Source of the DNA: Nitratireductor sp. ZSWI3
GTDB lineage: Bacteria > Pseudomonadota > Alphaproteobacteria > Rhizobiales > Rhizobiaceae
Assembly: GCF_024655565.1 (NCBI RefSeq)
Contig: NZ_JANKOF010000007.1
Coordinates: 1-64,000, forward strand
Direction of reading: 5' to 3'
DNA length: 64,000 bases
Part shown: piece by piece, positions 43,346 through 52,391 of the stretch
Numbering within the stretch: position 1 is the stretch's first letter
How the letters are laid out: every line of letters begins with the position of its first letter
Program-made: the position numbers and the translations under genes
Notes under the pieces: generated by a model
The model's database searches: none
What the model was told of the DNA's origin: nothing
Seen by the model: the letters and a program-made list of their open reading frames with translations, nothing else

Positions 43346-44839
43346 TCAGGCGTTTCTTGCAGCACGGTTTTCTCTGGATTTTTGCCATTCCCTGCGGATG
43401 GTCAGGCCGACGAAGAAGACGATCAGACCGGCGAAGATCCAGGAAATGACGGAGTGAAAGAAAATGGATGGGTCACCGCGCGAGATGGCCAGGGCGCGGC
43501 GCAAATTGTCCTCGAACATCGGGCCCAGGATGAAGGCGATCAGGAACGGCGCAGGCGGGATGTCGAGCAGGAGCATGATGAAGCCGACCGCGCCCATGAT
43601 CAGAAGCACGGTCACGTCGAACATGCTGCTGGAGATCGAGTAGATGCCGTAGATGCACAGCATCAGGACGATGGGCGCGAGCAGCACCTGCGGGATGCGG
43701 GCGATGTGCGAGAAGAAGCGCACGGTGATCTTGCCCGCTCCGAACAGGAGCACCGAGGAGAACATCATTCCGATGAACAGCATGTAGACCTCGTTCAGAT
43801 TGTTCTGGAACAGGAGCGGCCCGGGCGTCAGGCCCTGGATCATGAAGGCGCCGAGCATGACGCCGGTGATGACGTCGCCCGGCACGCCGAGCGCCAGCAG
43901 CGGGATCATGGTGGCGCCGCAGCAGCCGTTGTTGGCCGATTCGGATGCGGCTATGCCCTCGAGCTCGCCCTTGCCAAAATTCTCCCGGTTCGGAGAGGCG
44001 CGGCGCGCTTCGCCATAGGAGAAGAAGGCGGCGGAGGACGGACCGATGCCGGGGATGGCGCCGAGCACCACGCCGATGAAGCTGCCGCGGATGATCGATT
44101 TCAGCGAGCCGCGGAACTCGGACAATGTCAGCCGGTTGTCGCCGAGCTTCATCGCCTGGCCCTGGCCATCGTCGCGGAAGAAGATCAGGCGCAGGAGCTC
44201 CGGCAGCGCAAACAGGCCGATCAGGACGGGCGCCACGGAAAGGCCGCTCTTCATGTCCTCGGTCATGGCGAAGCGGAACGAGCCGTACATGTCCTCGCCG
44301 ACCGTGGCGAGCAGCAGGCCGAAACAGGCCGACACGACGCCGAGCAGCAGCGAGCCGCCGGAGATCGAGGCGACCATGGTCAGCGCGAAGGCCATCAGCA
44401 TGAAGTATTCGGGCGGCCCGACGCGCAGTGCCAGAAGGGCCAACGGCGCTGCAAGGAAGATCAGCGAGATGTTGGACAGGAAATCGCCGATGCAGGACGA
44501 GACCAGCGCCATGTTGAGCGCCTTGCCGGCCTTGCCCTGCTGTGCGAGCGGCCAGCCGTCGAGCACGGTGCAGGCGGCGGAGGCCGTGCCGGGCGTCTTG
44601 ACCAGGATCGCCGAGATCGACCCGCCATAGGTGCTGCCCTTGTAGAGCGCCACGAGGAGCAGGATGCTCGTCACCGGCGACATGTAGAAGGTGAAGGGTA
44701 GGGCGAGCGTCACCGCCATGGTGCCGGTCATGCCGGGAATGGCGCCGATGACGACACCGCCCAGGATGCCGGCGCCCATGGCCAGCACGTTGGCGAGCGT
44801 GGCGACGGACTGAAACGCGAAGAGAAGTTCGTTCCACAT
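43346..44839 (-). CDS. tctA: TTT system 3 large membrane subunit TctA
   Basis: The 497-residue permease has GAIPGMTGTMAVTLALPF, YGGSISAILVKTPGTASA, IPGIGPSSAAFFSYGEARR and GVPGDVITGVMLGA, matching TctA in about 12 segments. It lies between tctB and the M20 deacylase gene. It forms the importer of the third TTT system in the window. Confidence 0.93.
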   Translation of the reverse strand: MWNELLFAFQSVATLANVLAMGAGILGGVVIGAIPGMTGTMAVTLALPFTFYMSPVTSILLLVALYKGSTYGGSISAILVKTPGTASAACTVLDGWPLAQQGKAGKALNMALVSSCIGDFLSNISLIFLAAPLALLALRVGPPEYFMLMAFALTMVASISGGSLLLGVVSACFGLLLATVGEDMYGSFRFAMTEDMKSGLSVAPVLIGLFALPELLRLIFFRDDGQGQAMKLGDNRLTLSEFRGSLKSIIRGSFIGVVLGAIPGIGPSSAAFFSYGEARRASPNRENFGKGELEGIAASESANNGCCGATMIPLLALGVPGDVITGVMLGAFMIQGLTPGPLLFQNNLNEVYMLFIGMMFSSVLLFGAGKITVRFFSHIARIPQVLLAPIVLMLCIYGIYSISSSMFDVTVLLIMGAVGFIMLLLDIPPAPFLIAFILGPMFEDNLRRALAISRGDPSIFFHSVISWIFAGLIVFFVGLTIRREWQKSRENRAARNA

Positions 44840-44880
44840 GATGATCGGGTCCGGAAGGCGCTGGCGCGCTTGTTCAATTG

Positions 44881-45396
44881 CTAGGGCAGGGTGGGCATCA
44901 CGCCCCAGCTTCCCATCGGGAAGGGCGTATGGGTGACATGGCCGAAGAAGAACTGCAGGCCGAGCGGCAGCAGGACGGCCAGAAGCAGGATGGTCACGAG
45001 GCGCTTCGATGCGCCGGCAAGCACGAAGCAGGCAAGCGCAAGCAGCATCGAGGAGGCCAGGAAGCCCAGCCGCGGCGTCAGGATGACGAAGCCGGCAAAG
45101 GCGGTGAGCGCCAGCGCGAGGCGGCCGAACCCGCCCCGGTGTTGGCTGAACCAGCCGGCCGGCCCGGATGAGCTGGCCTCACGCCGCGCCTGCCGCGTGC
45201 CGAGAACGGCCGAGACCATCGCCAGGAGGCCGAGGGCGAGCCCCAGCAGAGAGACCGTGCGCGGCCACATATCCGGTGGCGGCGCAAAGCCGGGAATGAA
45301 GGAAGGCCGCTGCACATAGACCGGAATGACGGCGAAGAACACGATCCCGAAGAACAGAGCGATCAAAAGCCCGCGGGCAAATGCCTTGTTCGCCAT
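44881..45396 (-). CDS. tctB: TTT system 3 small membrane subunit TctB
   Basis: The 171-residue protein has four or so hydrophobic segments and lies between tctC and tctA of the same operon. It is identified by position and topology. It is slightly longer than the other two TctB proteins here. Confidence 0.83.
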   Translation of the reverse strand: MANKAFARGLLIALFFGIVFFAVIPVYVQRPSFIPGFAPPPDMWPRTVSLLGLALGLLAMVSAVLGTRQARREASSSGPAGWFSQHRGGFGRLALALTAFAGFVILTPRLGFLASSMLLALACFVLAGASKRLVTILLLAVLLPLGLQFFFGHVTHTPFPMGSWGVMPTLP

Positions 45397-45424
45397 GCGG
45401 CGGCCTCCTCTTCCCGATACTGGC

Positions 45425-46399
45425 TTACTTTATGTAACCGAAGTCGCGTGCAAGGCCGTTGAACAGCTCGTACTGAGCCTTCGCATAGGCGGCCATGTCC
45501 TCCTTGCCGGCGGTCGAGATGGAGCCGCGGCGCTTGGCGAACTCGAGCCAGGCCTCGTCCTCGGCGACCTTGCCCAAAACGTCCTGCCAGCGGGCGACGA
45601 CATCCTGCGGCAGGTTCTTCGGTCCGTAGAGCGCGCTCCAGCCGGTGACCTGTCCGGCCTTCTCGTAGCCGAGCTCGGCGGCCGTCGGCACGTCGGGCAG
45701 GGTGTCCATGCGCGACGGCGCGTAGACCATCAGCGCGCGCATCTTGCCCGACTGGATGTGCGGCATGAGCGAGCCGGCGGCGATGGCCAGGAAGTCGATA
45801 TGGCCGCCGAGCAGCGCCGTCGCCAGCTCGCCGCCGCCCTTGTAGGGCACCAGCGTTGCCGCCGTCAGCGGATCAAGGCCGGCGTCGGCCAGAAGCGCCT
45901 GCACGGTGAAGCCGTCGATAGCCGTGGCGCCCGATGCGCCATAGGTCAGCGCGCCGGGATTGGCCTTCAGGCCCTCGACCAGCTCGGCGGCGGTCTTGTA
46001 AGGGGAATTCTCCGAAACGGCGAGGATCATCGGCGTGGCCTCGAGCGAGCCGAGGAAGGTGTAGCCGTCCCAGGCCACCGGCGAGCTTTCCTGCACGGCC
46101 GGATAGAGCGCCATGCCGACGCGCGCCAGCAGCAGCGTGTAGCCGTCCGGCGTGCCTTCGGAGACGGCGCGGGCGCCGTTCATGCCGCCATTGCCCGGCT
46201 GGTTGACGACGACGACCGGCTGGTCGTCGAGATATTTGCGGGCCGTCTCGGCAAGCGCGCGGGCAGCCAGGTCCGAGGCGCCGCCGGCGGCATAGGGCGC
46301 GACGATGGTGACGGCCTTTTCCGGATAATCGGCCTGCGCGGTGCCGGCCGCGAAGACGAGCGCGGCGGCCGCTAAGAGATTCTTCACAAGAGCTTTCAT
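45425..46399 (-). CDS. tctC: TTT system 3 periplasmic binding protein TctC
   Basis: The 324-residue product has a signal peptide (cleavage near AAGTAQA), then YPEKAVTIVAPYAAGGASDLAARALAE, the standard TctC/Bug ligand loop, and VVNQPGNGGMNGARAV. It starts at the ATG at 46399 after AGGGAGAG-like sequence further upstream. Its operon is divergent from a LysR regulator. The ligand is unknown, but the M20 deacylase in the operon suggests an N-acylated acid. Confidence 0.92.
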   Translation of the reverse strand: MKALVKNLLAAAALVFAAGTAQADYPEKAVTIVAPYAAGGASDLAARALAETARKYLDDQPVVVVNQPGNGGMNGARAVSEGTPDGYTLLLARVGMALYPAVQESSPVAWDGYTFLGSLEATPMILAVSENSPYKTAAELVEGLKANPGALTYGASGATAIDGFTVQALLADAGLDPLTAATLVPYKGGGELATALLGGHIDFLAIAAGSLMPHIQSGKMRALMVYAPSRMDTLPDVPTAAELGYEKAGQVTGWSALYGPKNLPQDVVARWQDVLGKVAEDEAWLEFAKRRGSISTAGKEDMAAYAKAQYELFNGLARDFGYIK

Positions 46400-46458
46400 C
46401 GGTGTCCTCCCAGGGAGAGAAATTGTTGATGCCGGCGACATCGGCGCGACGGGCGGTT

Positions 46459-46485
46459 TTTGCACGGTATGCTTTAATGTGCAAA
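46459..46485. promoter_or_regulatory. Probable LysR binding site
   Basis: TTTGCAC (46459-46465) and GTGCAAA (46479-46485) form a perfect 7-base inverted repeat with a 13-base AT-rich spacer, in the 137-bp divergent region between tctC and the LysR gene. LysR regulators bind interrupted palindromes of this size. Assignment is by position and symmetry. Confidence 0.65.
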
Positions 46486-46536
46486 TTTTGCCTGTTAGTA
46501 TTATTATTATGAATAGTGGCTATGTGGGATGCACGA

Positions 46537-47448
46537 ATGAATGTGAAACAGCTCGAGGCCTTCGACGCCTTCATGAGCCATGGCTCGGCAACGCGCGCGG
46601 CAGCGGCGCTCAAGATCAGCCAGCCCATGGTCAGCCGTCTGCTCGCGCAACTGGAGGAGACGGCCGGCTTTCCGCTCTTCGTGCGCAAGCGCAACCAGCT
46701 CGTGCCGACCCACGAGGCGATGCTCTTCCACACCACCGTTTCGCGGTCCCTGACGGCGTTCCAGGAACTGGAGCGGGAGGCCCGTGCGATCGCCAACCGG
46801 CAGGTCGGCCGCATCGTCGTCGCCGCCCAGCCGATCTATGTGGACACCTTCCTGCTCGACGTGGTGGCGCGCTTCAAGACGACCCATCCGGACGTCGCCG
46901 TGAAGATCGTCGACACCGGCCTCGAGGAACTGCTCCGCATGTTCAACGAGGGCAGTTGCGACATCGGCGTCGGCATCACGCTGGACGCCAGCCCCTATGG
47001 CGCGAGCCTGATCCCCCTTGGCGCCTGCGAGGCGCGCTGCCTGATGCCGAAGGACCATCGGCTGGCGGCGGGCAAGGGGCCGCTTCGGCTGGAGGACCTG
47101 CGCCGCGAGGTGTTCGTGGACCTGGCGATCGGCAGTCCCTTGCGGACCCGCGTCGACTACATCATGCAAAGCATCGGCGCGCAGCGGAAGATCGCCGCCG
47201 AGGCGCGCACGCTGCGCGCGGTGCATGGCCTGGTGCGGCGCGGCGTCGGCATCGCCATCGTCGACCCGTTCACCGCCCTCCTGGGATCCGGCGACGGTGT
47301 GGTCGAACGTCCTCTTTTTCCCGCCATTCGATGGGATATGGCCATCTTCCATCACGACGACCGCCCGCTGAGTCGCATCGAGATGGCCTTCATCGACACG
47401 ATGCGCGCCGAAATCGGCATCCTGCGCGAGCGCGCGGTGCTGTCGTGA
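46537..47448 (+). CDS. LysR-family transcriptional regulator
   Basis: The 303-residue regulator begins with the classical LysR helix-turn-helix (MNVKQLEAFDAFMSHGSATRAAAALKISQPMVS) and continues with a two-lobe effector domain. Upstream GTG (46516) and ATG (46522) codons are in frame, but the ATG at 46537 gives the standard N-terminus, with GGGA 8 bases before it. It is divergent from tctC of TTT system 3 and is the likely activator of that operon when its acid is present. Confidence 0.92.
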   Translation: MNVKQLEAFDAFMSHGSATRAAAALKISQPMVSRLLAQLEETAGFPLFVRKRNQLVPTHEAMLFHTTVSRSLTAFQELEREARAIANRQVGRIVVAAQPIYVDTFLLDVVARFKTTHPDVAVKIVDTGLEELLRMFNEGSCDIGVGITLDASPYGASLIPLGACEARCLMPKDHRLAAGKGPLRLEDLRREVFVDLAIGSPLRTRVDYIMQSIGAQRKIAAEARTLRAVHGLVRRGVGIAIVDPFTALLGSGDGVVERPLFPAIRWDMAIFHHDDRPLSRIEMAFIDTMRAEIGILRERAVLS

Positions 47449-47732
47449 GGGGCGGCGGCCCGTCATCGGAACGGACGCGGAGCTCCGAGGGCGCGGACCT
47501 GCGTCGAAGCCGTTGAACCATCCTAAACCGGTTATTGAAACTCGCGGGCGGGAAAACTGCAGGATCGATACATTTTCAATGAGAAGTTGTATTGAGGCGG
47601 CGAAATGGTGCTGGGCAAGCGGTCTTTTTTAAAGCATCCGCGTATGTTATCTTTGTTTATGAAAGTGAGGATTGTTGGGAAGGCGGTTACTTAACACCGG
47701 AATTATCACACAATCCCATGGAAGGGGGACGC
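47449..47732. promoter_or_regulatory. Upstream region of the pilus locus
   Basis: This 284-bp spacer is noticeably poorer in GC than the genes to its left and carries no convincing reading frame. It must hold the promoter of the pilus operon, but I see no single clear -35/-10 pair. GAAGGGGGACGC immediately before the pilin start is a strong ribosome site. Confidence 0.4.
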
Positions 47733-48230
47733 ATGCGGACGTTTCTTCTTGCTTGTATCGTGGCTACTGCTGTCTCGGCCGAGGGGGTTGGTTCAGCATC
47801 TGCCCAGACAGCGACCACCCAGTTCAACGTACAGATAACAATCAACGCCGAGTGCCAGATAAACGCGGCGTCTGACCTGGATTTTGGTGCATCCGGTGTA
47901 ATCGGCGCGGCCATTGAAGCAACCAGTGCCATTGCCGTGCAGTGTACCAATGGAACAACGTATGACATCGGCTTAAATGAGGGGCAGGGCGCTGGCGCCA
48001 CAGTCGCGGATCGCGCGATGACGGGCCCCAACTCGGAAGATGTCGCGTATTCGCTCTATACCGATGCGGCTCATACGGATGTGTGGGGCAACACCATCGG
48101 CACCGACACGGTGGCCGGCACGGGTACCGGGAGCGAACAGACCTACACGGTATTTGGTCAGGTTCCTGCACAAGCGACCCCGACGCCCGGCACGTATACC
48201 GATATCATCACTGTAACGCTGACATATTGA
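47733..48230 (+). CDS. Spore-coat-U-domain pilin (major subunit of archaic chaperone-usher pilus)
   Basis: The 165-residue protein has a signal peptide ending near GSASAQT and one spore coat protein U (SCPU) domain: two early cysteines (Cys in AECQI and AVQCTNG) can pair, and the C-terminus ends in the donor-strand type pattern DIITVTLTY. SCPU proteins form the pilin subunits of archaic, Csu-like pili. I chose the ATG at 47733 after a strong ribosome site; an ATG 15 bases upstream is also possible. It is the first gene of a four-gene operon and lies 5 bases before the chaperone gene. Confidence 0.85.
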   Translation: MRTFLLACIVATAVSAEGVGSASAQTATTQFNVQITINAECQINAASDLDFGASGVIGAAIEATSAIAVQCTNGTTYDIGLNEGQGAGATVADRAMTGPNSEDVAYSLYTDAAHTDVWGNTIGTDTVAGTGTGSEQTYTVFGQVPAQATPTPGTYTDIITVTLTY

Positions 48231-48235
48231 AGATC

Positions 48236-48976
48236 ATGCTGGATACGGCGATGATATGGCGTTCGCTTGCTGCGACCGTTGCAGCCTTGGTGATGCTTCT
48301 CCAATCAGGCGATCCGTCCGATGCCGCGTCTCTTCGCGTGGCACCCGTGATCGTCGACCTCAGGTCTCCGACAGCCGCATCCACGATCCGCGTATGGAAC
48401 GACGCTCGCCAGCCGATCAATGTGCAGATTCGGGTGTTTCGCTGGAGGCAGCGCAACGGCGAGGACACCTATGAAGCGACGAACGATGTGGTCGTCAGCC
48501 CGCCGATCGCGACGCTTCAGCCGGGTGGGGAGAACATCGTTCGTGTCGTGCGCGTATCGAAGCGCCCCGTTCAGGGCGAGGAAAGCTACCGCTTGGTGGT
48601 CGACGAGTTGCCCGATCCTTCGCGCCGAGCGGCGGGCAACGTGGCGCTTGTCGTCCGGCATTCGATCCCGGTCTTCTTTGCCACCAATGAAGCCGCAGGA
48701 GCCAATCCATCGTGGAGCGTCAGACAGCAGCGTGGCGGATTCGTCGTCACGGTGCAGAACAACGGCACAAAGCGGCTCAAGGTGTCCAACCTCGCCCTGA
48801 GCAGCGGCGCCGGGACGATGGCGAGGCGCGAGGGGTTGGTTGGCTATGTGCTTGGCAATTCGACTGCAAGCTGGTTTGTACCGGGCAGCGGCAAGCTCTC
48901 AGGGCGTTCGGTAACGATCACTGCGGACAGCGAAGCAGGACGTTTCGATGCGACCGCGCGTCTCAGGGGCGGCTAG
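48236..48976 (+). CDS. Periplasmic pilus chaperone (archaic chaperone-usher type)
   Basis: The 246-residue protein has a signal peptide (cleavage near DPSDAAS) and the two-domain immunoglobulin-like PapD fold: SLRVAPVIVDLRSP at the first strand, AASTIRVWNDARQPINVQIRVFRW in the first domain and LQPGGENIVRVVR for subunit binding, then a second domain. Chaperones of this kind hold pilin subunits folded in the periplasm and hand them to the usher. The start at 48236 follows the pilin stop by 5 bases; the ATG at 48251 is an alternative. It overlaps the usher gene by 29 bases. Confidence 0.9.
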   Translation: MLDTAMIWRSLAATVAALVMLLQSGDPSDAASLRVAPVIVDLRSPTAASTIRVWNDARQPINVQIRVFRWRQRNGEDTYEATNDVVVSPPIATLQPGGENIVRVVRVSKRPVQGEESYRLVVDELPDPSRRAAGNVALVVRHSIPVFFATNEAAGANPSWSVRQQRGGFVVTVQNNGTKRLKVSNLALSSGAGTMARREGLVGYVLGNSTASWFVPGSGKLSGRSVTITADSEAGRFDATARLRGG

Positions 48977-51374
48977 TGTCCTGCTTTTGATGTCGGCTGG
49001 ATTCCTGACGCCAATCAACGCGCCCCAGGCACTTGCAGAAGCAATTCCTGCGCCTGGTCCAGATGGGAGCAGTGCCAGAGACCTTCAGCTCGAAGTCTAC
49101 GTCAACGGTGACAGCACCGAACTCATCGCATCCTTCCATGAAGATGAGGATGGAACGCTTGTGATCGAACCAGAACAGTTGAGCAACGTCGGCCTCGATC
49201 CGGCCGAGACGGCTGTTCGACCCGACGGTCTGGTTGATATCGCGCAGCTTCCGGGTGTCTCATACACTTATGATGAAGCCGCTCAGAGCATTCATTTCGA
49301 GGTCGCATTCGATGCGTTGTCCACGCGCATCATAAGGGCACACAAGAACGTTTCGGAGGAAGAGGCGACAGGTGCGGCGAAAAGCAGCTTCGGCGCACTG
49401 ATGAACTACACGGTCTACGCCAGCACGGGCGGCGATGATATTGATGACATGTGGAGCTTTGAAGGTGTGTCGGGATGGCTCGAAGGACGGGTTTTCGGTC
49501 CATTTGGTGTGATATCCCACTCTCATCTTGCAAGAAGCTCCACAAACGACCGATACGGATCCACTCGCCTCGATACCAACTGGTCCTATTCGAGCCGGAA
49601 TTGGATGACGACGTTTCGAGCAGGCGATGTCATCACGGGCGGATTGAGCTGGACGCGTCCGACCCGTCTGGGAGGGCTGCAAATACAGCGCAATTTCGGA
49701 TTGCGTCCGGATCTCGTCACGATGCCGTTGCCCGAACTGTCCGGATCCGCAGCTGTTCCTTCGACCGTAGACGTCTATCTCAACAATGCTCGCCACGTCT
49801 CCGAGGGCGTTCCGGCCGGACCGTTCCGGATCAGCGACCTCCCTGTCGTCACGGGCGGCGGTACCGCGCGGGTCGTCGTGCGTGATGCCCTCGGACGGGA
49901 GACGGTGACCGAGACGCCGTTCTTTGCATCGTCGCAGCTTCTGGCACCCGGGCTTTGGGACTATTCGATGGAAGCCGGGTTTGCGCGCCGCTTCTATGGC
50001 ATCGAATCCAACGATTATGACAGCCGCCTCATGGCTTCGGGGACGTTTCGTTACGGGCTGAGCGACTGGCTGACGCTGGAGGGTCACGCCGAGGGAGGTG
50101 GCGGTCTGATCAACGGTGGGGCCGGGGCAGTGTTCGGCCTCGGGCCCTATGGCGTCGGAACGCTTGCGGTTTCAGCAAGCAGTTACAACGGAGCATCGGG
50201 TTTTCAAGTTGCCGGCAGCATGGAGCTCGAATATTCGGGCGTGCATTTCTTTGCGCGCTCCCAACGGACTTTCGGTGATTACAGCGACATTGCCGCAATC
50301 ACTGCGCAACCCTTTCCGGCCAGTTTGCCGGGAGCGGGTTTCATCGGTGCTGCGCCACCCCGGACGATCAATCAGGTCTCCCTTTCCGTACCCATGAAAA
50401 TCGATCCGACCAGCCTCAGCTTTAGCTATACGGAGCTCAAGACGGTCGAGGGCGACAAGTCGCGTCTTCTCGGGCTGTCCCTCAACCGCCCGTTTGGCAC
50501 AAGCGCGTCCCTGTTTGCCACCGCATTCACCGACCTGGAGAACGAGAACTCCTTCGGTGTCTTCGTCGGGCTGTCAATGCCCTTCGGAAGGGATGTCCAT
50601 GCCTCCACCGGCGTTTCGACTGATGGTCAAGGCACAGCCGTTACGACGACGTTGACCAAGTCGGAAGGGGCCGGGATCGGTGGCTACGGCTGGCGGCTGC
50701 GGGACACAGAAGGCGATCGCACCAACCGCGCCGCTTCAGCCAGCTATCGCAGCCGGTTTGCCCGGGTGGAGGCTGGCATCGAACAGCATGGCGATCACTT
50801 TCGCTCGTTCGGCCAGATCGACGGCGCGGTTGTTGCTGCTGGCGGAGGGGTCTTTCTGTCAAACAGAATCGACGACGCCTTCGCCGTGGTCGACACAGGT
50901 GCCGCCGGGGTCGATGTCGAGTACGAGAACCGTCCGATAGGGCGTACCGATCGTGGGGGCAGGCTGCTGATCCCCGTTCTGCGCTCCTATGAGCCGAACA
51001 AGATCACGATCGATCCAGCCAATCTGCCGGTCGATGCGACGGTCGGCAATACGATGGAAGTGGTCGTTCCGGCTGACCGTAGCGGAGCGGTGGTCCGCTT
51101 TGGTGTGGATACGGACCCGCGAGCGGCGCTCGTCACGTTGCGTGACGAGCAAGGCGCCTTTCTGGAGACCGGCTCGAGGGGGCGGCTCGATGGTCAATCG
51201 GAGGACTTTGTGGTCGGCTATGACGGTCAGGCCTTTGTCGCCGGGCTTGGCTCACACAACCGCATTGTCATCGATCAGGCAAGCCGGGGACGTTGTGCGG
51301 CCGAATTCGATTTCGAACCACGCCCGGGCGTGCAGATCACCATCCCCGACGTCACCTGTCGTGCAATCCGGTGA
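48948..51374 (+). CDS. Outer-membrane usher for archaic pilus assembly
   Basis: The 808-residue protein has a signal peptide and the usher layout: an N-terminal chaperone-subunit binding region (LQLEVYVNGDSTELIASF), a long beta-barrel region rich in alternating strands (MEAGFARRFYGIESNDYDSR and repeats), and a C-terminal domain. Length fits the usher family (800-870). It exports the pilin subunits across the outer membrane. The ATG at 48948 lies within the chaperone gene, so the genes are translationally coupled. The C-terminal VTCRAIR tail carries a cysteine, as in other ushers. Confidence 0.92.
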   Translation: MRPRVSGAASVLLLMSAGFLTPINAPQALAEAIPAPGPDGSSARDLQLEVYVNGDSTELIASFHEDEDGTLVIEPEQLSNVGLDPAETAVRPDGLVDIAQLPGVSYTYDEAAQSIHFEVAFDALSTRIIRAHKNVSEEEATGAAKSSFGALMNYTVYASTGGDDIDDMWSFEGVSGWLEGRVFGPFGVISHSHLARSSTNDRYGSTRLDTNWSYSSRNWMTTFRAGDVITGGLSWTRPTRLGGLQIQRNFGLRPDLVTMPLPELSGSAAVPSTVDVYLNNARHVSEGVPAGPFRISDLPVVTGGGTARVVVRDALGRETVTETPFFASSQLLAPGLWDYSMEAGFARRFYGIESNDYDSRLMASGTFRYGLSDWLTLEGHAEGGGGLINGGAGAVFGLGPYGVGTLAVSASSYNGASGFQVAGSMELEYSGVHFFARSQRTFGDYSDIAAITAQPFPASLPGAGFIGAAPPRTINQVSLSVPMKIDPTSLSFSYTELKTVEGDKSRLLGLSLNRPFGTSASLFATAFTDLENENSFGVFVGLSMPFGRDVHASTGVSTDGQGTAVTTTLTKSEGAGIGGYGWRLRDTEGDRTNRAASASYRSRFARVEAGIEQHGDHFRSFGQIDGAVVAAGGGVFLSNRIDDAFAVVDTGAAGVDVEYENRPIGRTDRGGRLLIPVLRSYEPNKITIDPANLPVDATVGNTMEVVVPADRSGAVVRFGVDTDPRAALVTLRDEQGAFLETGSRGRLDGQSEDFVVGYDGQAFVAGLGSHNRIVIDQASRGRCAAEFDFEPRPGVQITIPDVTCRAIR

Positions 51375-51382
51375 GAAAGCTC

Positions 51383-52333
51383 ATGCTGCGTTCGGTCCTG
51401 ATCTCGTTGACCATGATCATTCTGTTGCCCGTGTCGGCACTGGCCCAGAGTTGTTCCTTCAGCGTCAGCAGCGTGGATTTCGGCAATGTCGATACGTTGA
51501 CCGGTGCGGTCGCCGACACGACGGCCAGCGTCGACGTCACCTGTTCTTCGGGTCTCCTGACCAATGTCCGCGTATGCCTCAACATCAACGCCGGCTCGGG
51601 CGGTGCAACCTCTGGCACTCGTCACATGCGCAACGCCGCCAACGCCGCGCTCGACTACACCTTCTATCAGGATGCAGCCCGTACGATTCCCTGGGGTTCG
51701 CGGACAAACACGGCGCTCGGCTCGCCAGTGGCTCTCAACTTCACACAGCTTCTCGGTTCCACCACGCAAAGCAGAACGATTTACGCCCGGGTCTTCGCCA
51801 ATCAGCAAAGTGCCGCCGCCGGGCTGTACACGTCGATATTTTCCGGTGCCCAGGTCAGCTTCAACTACACCACCTATCTGCTCATTTCGAACCCGCCGGC
51901 CTGCTCCACCGTGACCCAGAACACGACGCAACCGAGTTTTACGACACAGGCGAATGTCATACCCAACTGCAGCGTGACCGCGCAGAATATCAACTTCGGC
52001 TCCCATGGTGTGCTCAGCAGCCAGGTCGATGCGACGGGCGGCATCAACGTCACATGCACACCTGGGACAAACTACACCATTGGTCTCAACAACGGCCTCA
52101 GTGGCACCGGCCCCACGGCGCGCCGCATGACGCTCGGCGGCGGATCGGTACTCTACGGTCTTTACAAGGACGCCGCCCGCAGCCAGCCGTGGGGCAATGC
52201 CGGCGGCGACCTGGCAACCGGCACGGGCGCGGGAGCAACGCAGAGCCTGCCGGTCTACGGTCGCGTCCCATCGCAGCCGACCCCCGCAGCCGGACTCTAC
52301 ACCGATACGGTGGTGGTGACCGTCACCTATTGA
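51383..52333 (+). CDS. Two-domain spore-coat-U protein, probable pilus tip adhesin
   Basis: The 316-residue exported protein has a signal peptide ending at about LPVSALA and two SCPU domains in tandem, the second ending in DTVVVTVTY like the major pilin. In the Csu pilus of Acinetobacter the tip protein CsuE has the same two-domain plan and binds surfaces. The start could be the GTG at 51371 overlapping the usher stop or the ATG at 51383; I prefer the latter because GAGAAAG precedes it. It is the last gene of the pilus operon and is separated by 58 bp from the convergent GlxA regulator gene. Confidence 0.85.
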   Translation: MLRSVLISLTMIILLPVSALAQSCSFSVSSVDFGNVDTLTGAVADTTASVDVTCSSGLLTNVRVCLNINAGSGGATSGTRHMRNAANAALDYTFYQDAARTIPWGSRTNTALGSPVALNFTQLLGSTTQSRTIYARVFANQQSAAAGLYTSIFSGAQVSFNYTTYLLISNPPACSTVTQNTTQPSFTTQANVIPNCSVTAQNINFGSHGVLSSQVDATGGINVTCTPGTNYTIGLNNGLSGTGPTARRMTLGGGSVLYGLYKDAARSQPWGNAGGDLATGTGAGATQSLPVYGRVPSQPTPAAGLYTDTVVVTVTY

Positions 52334-52391
52334 GATGAAAAGAACCGTCAGGCGATTCGCCGCCGTCGCTTCACACGCCGGTGTTTCGGCC

